Assembly (NCBI GenBank): GCA_907163375.1 | Contig: CAJQUW010010360.1 | Span: 20,244-84,243, forward strand | Origin: Prostheceraeus crozeri | Lineage: Eukaryota > Platyhelminthes > Polycladida > Euryleptidae | DNA: 64,000 nt | Reading direction: 5' to 3' | Shown here: piece after piece, positions 9,942 through 21,100 of the stretch | How the letters are laid out: each line of letters starts with the position of its first letter | How positions within the stretch are numbered: the stretch's first letter is position 1 | The notes under the pieces: generated by a model | Database searches by the model: none | What the model saw: only the letters and a program-made list of their open reading frames with translations | What the model was told of the DNA's origin: nothing | Program-made: the position numbers and the translations under genes

Positions 9942-11766
9942 TTAATCCTTCTTTGTCTTCCCCATTGACCACCTCAGCATCCTCATCTCTGATACCTCCA
10001 TCGCAATAAGGTCAGCTTTCTTCGGGGCCCAGAGCTCAGAATGGTACAGCATTGCGGGTCGGACCACTGTGTGGAAAACCTTGCCCTTGAGTCGTAGAGG
10101 CATCTTTTTGTCGCACAGGACACCAGACATAGCTCTCCAGTTCTGCCAACCTGCTTGTGTTTTCGCCTTCATGTCCCTCCCTGATTTGCCTTTGTCATCC
10201 AAGACAGTACCGAGGTATTTAAGAGCATCAACAGTCGGGATTTCGGTGCCTTGCAGATGGATGCGCTCACTTTCTTTCGTGCTGAGGTGCACCGTCGTAG
10301 TTCTGCTAAGTCGCAAATCATGGGATTCGAGGGCTTCTCGCCATTTTCCTAGGCGCGCTTGGACCTTCTCCTTTGTGTCTCCTGATATTACCAGATCGTC
10401 GGCAAACAGTAGTTCCAGTGTCATTTTCTCCATTCCCTCTGATCGACTTTGATATCTCATCTAACGGCAGGATAAAGAGGTAGGGCTTAGAGCAGAGCCT
10501 TGATATAGACCTACAGAGACGTTGAAGCGGTCAGTATCACCGTGTTTTGATCTTACTGCTATCTTGCTGTCACTATACATGTCTTGTATCAACTGGACGT
10601 ATGTCTCAGGCACACTTCTTTTCCTGAGAATATAGGGATGTACTCGCTCGGTACTGTGTCATGCGCCTTCTCCAGGTCGACGAACACCGCTCTAAAGTCT
10701 TTCTGTTCCATGAGGGCATCCTCCAACCTCATTCAGAGGGTGAAAGTAGGTTCAGTGGTTGAGACACTTGGCATAAATCCGAACTGGTTTCTATCAATAG
10801 TTGTTATCTGTCTGAATCTGTCGCAGATGATTCGCTCCAGCAACTTAAGACCGTGGCACAATAGATTTATACCTCTGCAATTGCTGCATTCTCTGTGATC
10901 CCCCTTTTTCTTGTAAATCGGGACTAGTGTACCCTCTCTACATCTCTCCGGTATCTTGGCGGAGGCTAAGATTGTATTAAACACATTGGAGATCTCATCT
11001 GTTTTCTGCAGCGCGCAAAGCTTCGATAGGCAAGTCGTCTCTCCCAACAGCCTTGTTATTGGCCATCTTCGATAGCTGATGTTCCACTTCCGCAGGAGTG
11101 ATTTGGGGGACTGCCACATCGTTTCGAGGTGCCATACCGCAGTTGGCGTGAGGTCTCTCTTCGTTGAGAAGTTCTTGGAAGTACTCGCGCCATCGTTGCC
11201 GGTTACTGTCAGGCTCAATACACAAATTTCCTCGATCGTCTCTCACTTAGTATCCTTCGATGTTGTCCTTTGTCATTTTGTCCCGGCTTCTCGCGATCTT
11301 ATACACCAATTTTTCTCCCTCTCGGCTTCCAAACTTATCGTATACGTCGGCTAGGCTTTCAGCCTTCGCTGATGCCACAGCTTTCCTGTCTGCCTTCTTT
11401 GCTTCCCTGTACACCGCTCTGTTTGCATCCGTATCGTCATTTCTCCATCTCTTGAAAGCTTCCCTCTTTGCCGTTGAAGCACTTTTGACATCTGCATTCC
11501 ACCACCAAGATTCCTTTTCTCTGTAAGTCCCTCAACGCGTGGTACCACAAGTTACTTTCCCAGCTTCGTACAAATCGTTGCTCAATTTTCCCATGATTCC
11601 TAATCCTTGTCGACGAGCTTCTCGCGAAAAACCTTCGCCACATTTTCTTCTTTCAGCTTCCACCATTTTGTAAAACCATCTTTGGCTTCTTTGTTGGTAC
11701 AGCATGCTTTTTCAGGTCCATAACCACCAATCTGTGCTGAGTGGCTGCACACTCAAAAGGTAAGGC
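9942..11766 (-). pseudogene. LINE A reverse transcriptase portion
   Basis: From 5' to 3' on the minus strand: connector ECAATQHRLVVMDLKKHA-like (near 11740), linker, fingers with GTLVPIYKKKGD and NCRGINLL (about 10860-10930), NQFGFMPSVSTTEPTF, palm AVFVDLEKAHD (near 10665-10700), an SALSP-type motif near 10480-10500, the catalytic FADDLVISGD (about 10385-10415), thumb and C-terminal VRPAMLYHSELW and MRMLRWSMG. Frameshifts occur near 10460-10730 and 11250-11650. It would be the polymerase for target-primed reverse transcription; this copy is inactive. Confidence 0.72.
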
Positions 11767-11772
11767 TTTACA

Positions 11773-12663
11773 CCTTACCTTACGATACTTACCGCCGTTT
11801 AACGTCTCTTTTCCCCAGGTGTGGGGGTGAGACGGCCGTCTTGTGTCGATTCGGGTGAATTCTTCTTCTCTATCTTGGGCGACAGCAGGATTGAGTTTCA
11901 TCAGCTCCAGGTCATTCCTGATATTGTGCGACCATTTCTTTATTTGACCTCCTCTGATGTTGGGTCCAGGGATTACCAGGTCCAGGGCTTGCCTTGGCCA
12001 TGCCGACGATGGCATACGCTCCAGATGACCGAACCACCGCAACCGATGCCTACGAAGCCTCTAAGTCGTGAAGACCGAGGATCTACCTGAGCTCATTCAT
12101 AGAGCAGCGCTCACATAACTTAACTGCGCAGATCCAACGTACCATTGCGCTGTCGTTTCTAGCCAAACGAGTCATTTCTTCATTTCTGAGTGGCCATGTT
12201 TCAGCTGCATATAGCAAAACACTTCTCACGCAGGACTCAAAGACATGTCCTCTACGCTGTAAAGAGATACTCTTATTTGTGAGAATGGGCAGCAAATCGT
12301 GAAAATTCTTCCATGCAGATCTTATGCGGGCGGTGACAGCACCAGAGCATCCTTCTGAGTTGTCTAACACATCGCCAAGGTAGCAGAAAGACTCCACAAC
12401 CTCGAAAGCACTATCTCCGATTATCACCTGGATTTGTGGATGAATGTCAGGAAGCTCACCCTTGCAGCGACGGCATTCAAAATGTGGGTCGTCGCGGAGG
12501 CTATGCAAGTTCGTATACCTGTGATGGATCCACTTTCGACATTTAGAGCAGCGAATATAATTTCCGCCAACTCCTGTTCTGCGCACTCCACAAGGGTACC
12601 TTCCACTTTCCTTCACTGGCATCTTCGCAAATTTGCTGACGAGAAATCTAGTCTTATTGACAT
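11773..12663 (-). mobile_element. Nested 5'-truncated LINE fragment (LINE B)
   Basis: A LINE 3' fragment inserted in LINE A and flanked by the 6-bp direct repeat TTTACA (11767-11772 and 12664-12669). The host reading DCK...ALPFECAATQ resumes across it. The encoded piece starts with a zinc-finger-like stretch (CGVRRTGVGGNYIRC, CRKWIHHRYTN, CRRCKG), then FCYLGDVLDNSEGC, CVRSVLLYAAETWPL and, after a frameshift near 12080, MRWFGHLERMP. It ends with short GTAAG-type repeats. Family: RTE-X/unnamed LINE type with a cysteine-rich C-terminal domain; exact clade not resolved. Confidence 0.75.
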
Positions 12664-13488
12664 TTTACAGTCGCGCACATGCTTTATTTCATTTGCACTG
12701 ATGGCAATGTAGTCGACTTGTGTGCTCGTTCCTCCACTGTTGTACGTTATGAGCTGAGACTCACGCTTCCGGAAACGGTTATTCGCAATGTTCAGATGCA
12801 TCGCATCTGATAGCTGCAGGAAACTTTCACCATCTGCGTTTGGGATGCCAAAGCCATGGTTACCATGGGAACTATGACCGCCGCTTTATTTCCCCACATG
12901 ACAGTTCATATCTCCTGCTAGGATGATGGTATCACGGTCCAAATCCAAGATCGTGTCCTCGAGGGTTTCGAGAAAGGCCTTCTTTTCACCAATACTTGTG
13001 CCCACCTGAGGGGCGTACACTGAGATGATCGTCCACACTTTCTGGGAAGTTTCATCCACAATCTTCACCCACATGATCCTGTCGTTGATCCTTCTGGCGT
13101 CAATCACTTTAGTCAGTAGATCCTGGTGGATCACCAGACCCACTCCGTTTCTCGCCGTCTCTCCACCACTATAGAAGAGTTTGTACCCATGACCTATCTC
13201 TCTAGCCTTATTTCCCTTCCACTTTGTCTCCTGCAAGCAAGCAACGTCAACGTTCCGGCTAAGTAATGTTTCAGCTATCTCGTAACTCCTTCCTGTCATG
13301 CTCCCGACATTCCATGTCGCTATTCTCCACTTGTGTTTATTTTCAGCTTGCTTCTTTAGCCGCGGTCGCTGATAGCTCCGCGGTAGTCCTTGTCCACTTG
13401 TCGCATCACTCGGACGAAGGTGAGGCGCGTCGCTTCTAGCGGGGGACGCCCTAGCATTATTTGTAATTATTTGCAACGGACTATTCAT
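12664..13488 (-). pseudogene. LINE A APE endonuclease portion
   Basis: The N-terminal part (13488-12886) is open for 200 codons and contains WRIATWNVGSMTGRS, the catalytic-loop CLQETKWKG, GVGLVIHQDLL, ISVYAPQ and AGDMNCHVGK. After a stop near 12886 the endonuclease resumes at 12801-12664 with RESQLITYNSGGTSTQVDY, the substrate-binding/catalytic region. It is then cut by the LINE B insertion and continues at 11766. It acts as the nicking enzyme that starts target-primed reverse transcription. Confidence 0.78.
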
Positions 13489-14571
13489 TGATGTTTAATT
13501 TGGAACAATGCCCTTCCTGACGCCAACCAACTTGTGTTAGGGATTTGGAACCCAAAGACCAATAGGCCTCAAAAGACCTCATCGAGCCTGATCTGCCCCG
13601 GTTTACAGGAGTGTCCTTCTCCGTCCCGTCATTGATGATGTGGGATAACTTGGTTGTTTAGATACTACTGGCAATTTATGTAGAATCCAGGGGGCACGAC
13701 CTGCAAGCGCCACCAAGCAGGTAGTCCGGAAGGGGGTTGGAAACCTGGTTCTAGCCGGACTCGTGAACGTATAACCGTATGCACCCCACACCGTACACCG
13801 TATCCCCAAAAGGGAATATAAAACTGCACGGTCGTAGAAAATTGCTTTTTTATTCCTTTAAATGAGTGAATCCCGACCGATGGCAACGGAAAATCAAATT
13901 CAAATTTCTCTTTGTTCATTTCATATTTTATCTTTTATTATGCACTTTATCTACATTTTGAAATGTTCACATGCGTATGCGTGTCGCTTGTATCACTGAG
14001 ATTGTGAAGTTTGCGAAACCAGCAGTTGCATTTCATCCAATGGAACCAGCGGAATAAATGAAAAATTTCAATTTTATATGGCTAATTGCACCTTCAGAGA
14101 AGCCGTAATTATCTGTATTTTCTAATGAAGTACATTTAATTTTTTGCACCTACTGCGAGTGTTTTGGCAATTTTGGTTCGCAAAAGGTTATTGAATTTTT
14201 TTAAGATTCGTAAAGAGCCAAGAAAAATGATAAAATTAGGAATTGCCAACCAATGCAATGTATAATTTCTGGTACTATCCGTAGCTATCATCAGGCAGCA
14301 AGGGAGTGATTTTCAGAATGGAAATTTAAAATTCACATCAAGAAACATGTAAAGAAGATATACAAAATATACAAAACTATGTTATTGAGATATAAAAGGA
14401 AGGGAAGAGCCAATATAGAGTTAAGCGGCAGGTAGTGCGATGTTACGCAGTACAAATAGCATTAACAATAAATTACCTGAGTGGAAAGAAAGGAGAAAAT
14501 AGAACGTGATTAAAAATCTGATTGCTTGGAAGTAATGGCGTTGCTGAAAGATGAGATCGCTATGACTTTTG

Positions 14572-14646
14572 GGAAAGAATCCGCCTTGTTACACTTTTTT
14601 CTCCTAGTACTCTTTTGATCTCAATATAACAAGGCGGATTCTTTCC
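14572..14646. repeat. Perfect 20-bp inverted repeat with 35-nt loop
   Basis: Arms GGAAAGAATCCGCCTTGTTA (14572-14591) and its exact complement (14627-14646). The arms are GC-richer than the surroundings. It could be a small hairpin RNA or the remains of an inverted duplication; nothing further supports a microRNA. Confidence 0.8.
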
Positions 14647-14892
14647 TCACCTCCTTATGAAATGCAGAAATTTACGAATATCTGTCTTCAAGAATTTCAT
14701 TGCGCACAATTAATGTAAACTGATTCAAGTTGCTAAAAGTTAAGTTGTTAAGCTCAGTCAGTAACTATTAGTTATTTGTCGCTGACTCAAAGGTTATTTC
14801 AAATTTGAAAATTTGCGAATGTGTGATGCAATTCTATATCTCAGATTGAATATCTGTGAATATTTGTACTAAGGATAGAGTGGTTGATATAA

Positions 14893-14983
14893 TACTTGTG
14901 AGCAAAATTTGAAACCGATTTTTAAGACATAACATTTTCTTCACATCTTTGCTCTTCGATTGATGGTAATGCTTATACCTGTG
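14893..14983 (+). repeat. Short dispersed repeat, copy 1
   Basis: About 90 bp related to 21012-21100. Shared blocks include AAAATTTGAAA, CGATTTTT and TTCTTCGATTGAT. No coding potential; family unknown. Confidence 0.55.
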
Positions 14984-15552
14984 ACGATGGTATGCATTTT
15001 GTTTTGTTTGCTTTAGATCGATCAAAACGCTCCCGCCAATCCAATATTCAATTTGCTCTTTATTTAGAACAGAAGCACATTGATAGAATGGAATGAAGTT
15101 TGATGATGCATAGTTTGTAGATAATTGAATTGATTGTCGTCAAACAAATCGATCAATAATATTCTGCAACCAATTTTCAGTTTCTTTAGCAAGCTGAAAC
15201 ATTAATAATTTGTAATTACTTAGGTCAACAAGTACGGAGGTATAGCTTACGGATGTAGCTGATTTCATATTGTATGCAATTGACACAAGTTCGCTGGTGG
15301 TCACAAAGAACCTTTTTCCCGTGCGCAGTTTTATACCTGTAGGCCTACTTGCGACTGCAAAACACCATATTTTACATTTTATGCTTTCTCTTGATGTAAA
15401 CAACAGTTAATGTCGATCCTACAACGTTTTTTAGGTCGAGAATCATCGACTGTGCTGATTTTTAAGCGATTGTTAAAATTGTTCTGTGGCCTTGCTCAAC
15501 ATTTACATAAAGCCTGCTTATGTATGTTCATTATAGACTGTTCGCTACAAAA

Positions 15553-15846
15553 ATGGAGAGTGGTCAAAGATCTCCGGCAGATGTTATGGATTCATCAGAT
15601 TTTACCCTATCTTCAGCAACAGAACCTGACCTGAGCGATATCATTACGTCCCCTGATTTCAGCGCCAAAAAGCTAACAAAACATATACTGCAGAGAAAGC
15701 AGATGGCTCACGATATGCAAGTCATGAAAATTGAACTAAATCAAAGGTCAATGGCATTGGAGAACCTGAAAGCTGAATATGAATCCAAGCAAGATGACCT
15801 TCAAGAGAAAATAAGTGAATTACAACATCAGAAATCTTTACTACAG
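15553..15846 (+). CDS. PIBF1: PIBF1 coding exon 1 (residues 1-98)
   Basis: Starts at ATG 15553 in the context AAAAATGG, a good Kozak match, and ends at CTACAG before GTGAGT. It encodes a serine/acid-rich N-terminus (about residues 1-35) and then coiled coil beginning near KLTKHILQRKQMAHDMQ. An in-frame ATG 33 nt upstream (15520) would add 11 residues; the downstream one is preferred for its context and N-terminal length. The 98 codons end in phase 0. The 5' UTR and any upstream non-coding exon are not defined. Confidence 0.9.
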
Positions 15847-16154
15847 GTGAGTCAATCAATCAAAGGTTTATTCTTACTTGTGAATTATTTAACTCAAAAA
15901 CTTTATTGGGTCACTGTTTTGTGGCCAAAGGCGAAGGTCGGTGACCCGTTAACTAATTATATTTAAAGGAATCCGTCGATTTTGTTATTAAATTCAATAA
16001 ATGAATTTTAACTTTGTTCATCATGTGGGATTTTTAAGAATGGGTGAGAAGGGTAAGTGCTCCACAAATAGAGTAGAATTCCATAGACTATCAACGGAAG
16101 GATATATGGAATAATGAATTGGCACTACTACTGCAACACAAATTACGTAAGATT

Positions 16155-17260
16155 CATTGGAATACTTACTTCTTACTTCCTCGTTTTGCGTCTCTTCTTC
16201 CCGGTTCCATGGCTGGACGTAGATGCGATGACCCGTTTCCATCTCGAACGATCTAGAGCAATGTCTTCCGACACCTCCAGAGACTCCAGATCTTCATGGA
16301 TACAGGCTTGCCAAGTCTTCTTAGGTCTTCCAGGTGGACGGCAACCATCGACTGACAAGTTGTAGACTTCATTGATGACGTCACCATTGGCTCTTCTTAG
16401 GTGGCCAAACCAGCGCAGACGTCTTTGCCGCGGACGAACTGGAAGTTCGGGCAAGCCACAGTGTCCCGCTACTTCTTCGCTTGTAACTTTGTCTTTCAAC
16501 CTGACCTTTGCCATATACTTCAGCATTCGTCTGTCAGTACTTCTCAGAAGTTCAACCAGCCTTAGGCTGAGGGGCCACGTTTCTTCGTCGTAGATGAGAA
16601 CTGATCTTACACACATCTCATACACATGGGCTCTACACTTCAATGGGATGCCTTTGTTGGTAAGAAGACTGGCCAATTCTCTCCATTTCGTCCATGAAGC
16701 CGCGATGCGAGTCCGAACCGCTCCTTCTGCGCTTGCCTCTGAGTCCACGACATCTCCGAGGTAACAAAAATCTTGGACCTCTTGTAGGACGATCCCATTC
16801 ACATTAAGTGAATCATCCTCAGGCGAGTTGGGAACATCCGCGCACTTCGGACATCGGAAGCCTGTTATTCCTTGAAATGATCGCAATCGGGAGCACTTTC
16901 TGTGACACCACAATTTGCAGGAAACACAAAAGCTGTTAAAACCAGATCATCGGCGTACAGCAACTCTCATGGGCCGGATCCTCGACAATCTTTGGACGCT
17001 TCCTCCATCACTGCAATGAACAGCAAGGGGCTAAGCGCTGACCCTTGGTGTACTCCCATGCCGACGTCCAGTTCCTCCGACAGACCAAACTTTGTCACGA
17101 TTTGCGTTCTTGAACTCCAATACATGGACATTACAACCGAAACCAATCTCTCAGGAACTCCTTGTCTGCGCAATGCCCATTCGATGATTTCTCTAGGGAC
17201 TCAGTCGAAAGCCTTTTCGAGATCGACGAACACATGGTAGAGCTTCTTCTTCTTCTTCTA
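16155..17260 (-). mobile_element. LINE 3' fragment with zinc-finger region (LINE C)
   Basis: Minus-strand 5'-truncated LINE in PIBF1 intron 1. From 17240 down it encodes the end of the RT palm (VFVDLEKAFD, GVHQGSALSPLLF, LLYADDLVLTA). It then runs, through a likely deletion near 16930, directly into a cysteine-rich finger (CVSCKLWCHRKC ... FRCPKC) and a long open C-terminus. The 3' end near 16160 has short AAGTAAG repeats typical of RTE-type tails. It is the same general family type as LINE B. Confidence 0.75.
16173..16913 (-). pseudogene. LINE C C-terminal open frame (246 codons)
   Basis: Uninterrupted frame. Motifs in order: finger half WCHRKCSRL and FRCPKC; FCYLGDVVDSEASAEGAV; WTKWRELASLLTNKGIPLK; CVRSVLIYDEETWPLS; MLKYMAKVRLKDK; LRWFGHLRRANGD; GRPKKTWQACIHEDLES. 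These are the post-RT regions of RTE-X-like LINEs. It lacks its own start and RT, so it is a fragment. Confidence 0.75.
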
Positions 17261-17377
17261 TAATACCTTCGGTGGTATCTGAGAAAACATAACTTTTGTA
17301 AACGAACCCTGATAACGCACCTACCCCCAGAAATTTGAAACAAATGTGTCATCTCAAAAGGTAGAATTAATAATTAA

Positions 17378-20300
17378 CGCCCAAACGCAGGATTTCCTGC
17401 GTACAGAGAAAATGTAGTCCAGTTACTATAATTTATTTCTAAATGTAGTTTTTTCTAGTTGGTGTTGTTGCGATGTCAGTTGGAAGCAATTATATACATC
17501 ACCTTGTAGATTTCACGATTGTTGTTGATTACATACATCTATTTCAGTCCATGCATCCATGAGGAAAAATATATAGCGCTATAAAACTTTCTATAGAGCA
17601 CAGTAGTCATCCAATTTGTACATAAACTTTACATCGGTGATTTGTTTGTATGTCCCTTATACGAATAAATTACCTTGCGCATAACTTACAGCCATGGTAT
17701 TGACACAGGACTAAGTTTAGTACCAAAGCAGGATTTCCTGCGTGTGGGCAGATACGTACATTCACATAGCAAATCAGTAGTCATTGTTTTTCTACAACTG
17801 CTGTCTAAAAATATTTGTCAAGTACTCAATTGATGAGAAATGATTCTGAAAAGATATCTTGAGCATAAAAAGGATTCCATCATGGATATTTTCTGCATAG
17901 TCTCGGTCATGGAGTAGTGATGACCCTACGCTGATTTGTGAATAAAGTTTTTGTTTTAGTGACAGCGAATTTGAATTCATGATATCGAATTTGAACACGT
18001 GATATCGATTCATGCGGCAATATTTTGCAATTCGACATGGTATCAAGGCAGAAGAAGAAGTAAGTAAAATTGGTGATGCATTCAAATACATGTAATGCTA
18101 CTATACATTTTTAGCAATGGGTCGAAACTCACGGTTGGCTATGCACACTTTTCTAGGGCTCTCTACACATGAACGTGTTGAGCATTCTTGCATAGTGTAA
18201 ACTTACTTGGCTATACAATATTCATAATTTCAAACACATCAGCCTATCTCAAGCAGGCATGTACGATACAAGGGCCCCGCCTACTTCTATTCTGCACTTC
18301 ACTTTGTTCTTCAAAATATCAAGCAAAGTAAAATCTGTAACAAATTTGAATATTCGTTGCAATATCTCTTTGCAATTTTTTATCACAATTCGCAATTTTG
18401 TTGTGTTGCTTACCATTTAATGCCATCGTGTGTTCTGTCAAACATCGTTTTCGTATTTGCAATAGAGACGCGCGCAAAAATTTTTCGCAAAAAGAATGTA
18501 CAAAGCGAAATTGAACTAACTGTCCTGGTAGACTGTGGCAGACAACGTAGCCTCCAAGCTACATAAGCTTACGCTGATATCCCTATTTGCGAAACATATT
18601 TATTATGAAGGCCCACGCTACTGCAAACTGGCAAGTAATATGATGTCATCTTCATTCCAGGCTTACAGTAGATGAAGCGATCGAGTTTTTGACAGCGGAT
18701 ATTGAGAATGAAAACATCGAAGACGTTCAGATAGCAATGGTTCCATCAATTGAAAATCCACAAACTCTGTCCGACGAAGATTCTGACAATGACGATGATT
18801 TCGAATCTCAGCTGAGCCACCTTCCAGGACGTCTATTGAGATCAGAATGCTCTGTCCAAGTGACCACCTCTGATGGCAAATGTCATGACGATCAGAATGC
18901 AGATGATATTCAAGATGACGATGATCCCGATGTGGTTGACGATGCTGCAACTTCTAGTCGCAACCCTACTTCTGAGAAGGTCCGAAGGAGGAAGCATGAC
19001 AGAAAATGGTCCCAAGTGCAGAAGCATACTAGATTCTCGCCTGCTTTTACCACTAGCGTCGAAGCAGAGGATCTTACTGAGTATCATGCGATTAGATCAG
19101 GAATAAACAGTCCAGTTGATGCCTTCAACGCGTATGTCACGGATGATTTCTATAAATTGGTAATCCAGGAAAGTAACTTATATGCAACACAGAACCATCG
19201 ACAGCTTAGCTTAGATTCTGATGAACTCCATGTTTTTCTAGGTACATGTCTATTATCTGGCTACCATAGGCTTCCAGATAGACGAATGTATTGGTCTGAA
19301 GACAAGGATGTACACTGTGATCTCATTTCTCAAGCGATCTCTCGAAATCGATTTGATGAGATAATGAAAAATCTGCACTTCGCCAATAACATGCAGATAG
19401 ATGATGACCCTCTCTATAAAGTTCGTCCGATATTTGACATCCTCAATTCCCGCTCAAAAATTGCTCCTATCGACACGAATGTTTCGATTGACGAGACCAT
19501 GATCGAGTATTTTGGTCATCATGGATGCAAACAGCGAATACAAGGAAAGCCGATTCGGTCAGGATATAAAGCATGGAATCTAGCTACTTCAAGTGGTCGT
19601 CTAATCCATACCGAACTATATTGTGGCAAGAAGACAAAACTCGATGATTACGGCCTTGGCCATGGAGGAAATGTTGTCATCGACCTACTCCAGAAATCTC
19701 AAGTTCGGTCCGGAGTCAAAGTGCACTTTGACAACTATTTCACGACCTTTTCACTAATTGAGAGGCTGACGGAAATGGGCGTTGGCGCAGTTGGAACAAT
19801 TCAAGACAAATATCTAGGAAATGCGCCTGTTCCAGATAAAAAGGCCTTCGCAAAAAACGACAGAGGTGAATACCTTTCCTGCAAAACAAAGGATATGCTC
19901 CTGGTGTGATGGAATGATAACCGACCAGTCACTACTGTGACTAACTATGTTCCTTTACACCCAGTGACCAAAGTGAGGCGATACTCATCTGTACATCGTC
20001 GAGCTGTCCATGTTGAAATGCCCGGTCCACTACAAGCTTACAATCAATACATGGGCGGTGTTGATCTTTTCGATCAAAGTTTCAAAAACTACAAAGTTCG
20101 CATTCGGTCAAAAAAGTGGTGGTGGCCTTTGTTTACTTTCTCAACGCTTCAGCGATAAATGCATGGAGACTGTATATATCTCTGAAAGGCCAGATGCTTT
20201 TGCTTGAATTCCTACGCTCAGTTTCCTCCCAACTGATTCGTTGCCACGGAACAACACATAGAAGAGGGCGCAGTTCCATCATTTCATCTGCTGCCGATGT

Positions 20301-20849
20301 TGTCAGGCGTGATGGCCGTGATCACTGGCCGATCGACTCAAATATACTCAATGGTGTCTGCCCAATTTGCAGAAGAAGAACCAAGATAAGATGTGAAAAA
20401 TGTGATACTGCCCTGCATATTTCGTGTTTTAAAATTTACCATTGTCGATAGTGACATGATAAACAAAAATTTGACTGTTATGATTTGGTTCAGTGCATAG
20501 TTTCATGAAATATTGCATATTGCCTATACGCTGTGCCCACTGTGCATGTACACACACGCACAATATACTGTGTATGCACTTGAATAAGATGTTTTTTTCT
20601 GCCTGATTGTTTCCTGGGATATCATAGACATACTGCACTAGCAGTTTGCTTTTTATACGTTCCCTTATATGAACTAATAATTTTGAGAGGAATATACATG
20701 TATCTGCCCACACGCAGGAAATCCTGCGTGTCGATACCGGCGAAACTAAAAATGCTATCATATTGAAACTTTAACATGACTTTAGCATAGTCCTTAAAGT
20801 AGATTTCCGAGATTTTCAACACAATATGACGAGTAAAAAAATTTGGGCG
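17378..20849 (+). mobile_element. Complete piggyBac-like element (PBLE1)
   Basis: 3472-bp element flanked on both sides by TTAA (17374-17377, 20850-20853), the piggyBac target. Terminal inverted repeat CGCCCAAA at both ends. A near-palindrome GCAGGATTTCCTGC lies subterminally: at the left tip (about 17387-17400), again near 17732-17745, and in the right subterminal region (20717-20730). The 17728-17760 block, with TGTGGGCAGATACGTA, recurs inverted near 20698-20735. The single transposase gene is on the plus strand. Inserted in PIBF1 intron 1. Confidence 0.92.
18661..20451 (+). pseudogene. piggyBac transposase, one stop and one frameshift
   Basis: Acidic N-terminus (about 18690-18950), then the transposase core. 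The catalytic Asp residues are visible in SIDETMIEYFGHHG, VHFDNYFTTFSL and YMGGVDLFDQ. A TGA at 19907-19909 interrupts before WNDNRPV; CGA to TGA is a plausible cause. A frameshift near 20140 follows KKWWWPLFT, and the next frame carries FLNASAINAWRLYISLKGQ and a C-terminal cysteine-rich domain with CPICRRRTKIRCEKCD. The frame is open upstream without an ATG to 18661, directly after TTCCAG, so a 5' exon or intron is likely. It would excise and insert DNA at TTAA; this copy is dead but recent. Confidence 0.9.
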
Positions 20850-21011
20850 TTAATGGGTTAAGGCTAGATATTGTTTCATTTTTCACTTTCGTAAACAAGG
20901 CAAAGGAAGTATACACTAGTGTATTTGATACACAGATAAAGGGTTTTATGCTAACACGAATCTCCTAGAAATGTTTGAGAGTACAAATTACGTCGACCGA
21001 TTTGAACCCTT

Positions 21012-21100
21012 AGTAAAATTTGAAATCGATTTTTTGAGACACCACATTTTCTTTCTTGACATTTTCGTTCTTCGATTGATAGTAACGCTTGTACATAGGC
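21012..21100 (+). repeat. Short dispersed repeat, copy 2
   Basis: Related to 14893-14983 over about 90 bp, same orientation, with roughly one difference every five to eight bases. Family unknown. Confidence 0.55.

Larger units (their letters stand above)
9577..13862 (-). mobile_element. RTE-like non-LTR retrotransposon (LINE A), degenerate and interrupted
   Basis: Minus-strand LINE with APE endonuclease at 12886-13488, continuing to 12664, then (after an inserted element) reverse transcriptase from about 11760 down to 9942. Sequence style (KWRIATWNVGSMTGR, FADDLV, MLYHSELW) matches the RTE/BovB group. The unit is enclosed by imperfect ~38-bp inverted repeats at 9577-9615 and 13826-13862, unexpected for a LINE. 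The coding region is split among several frames. Confidence 0.75.
13863..15519. other. Intergenic region upstream of PIBF1
   Basis: No protein gene seen. It contains a perfect 20-bp inverted repeat (14572-14646), a short dispersed repeat (14893-14983), and presumably the PIBF1 promoter and 5' UTR near the right end. No TATA box at a convincing position was recognised. Confidence 0.5.

Noticed and set aside
14270-14330. Another hammerhead core (CUGAUGA...GAAA) on the minus strand
   Set aside because: Helix II needs an unpaired ACCA and helix I is absent; too degenerate to list as a ribozyme.
15520-15552. Upstream in-frame ATG adding 11 residues to PIBF1
   Set aside because: The ATG at 15553 has a better start context and gives an N-terminus of length comparable to known PIBF1. 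Kept as an alternative only.
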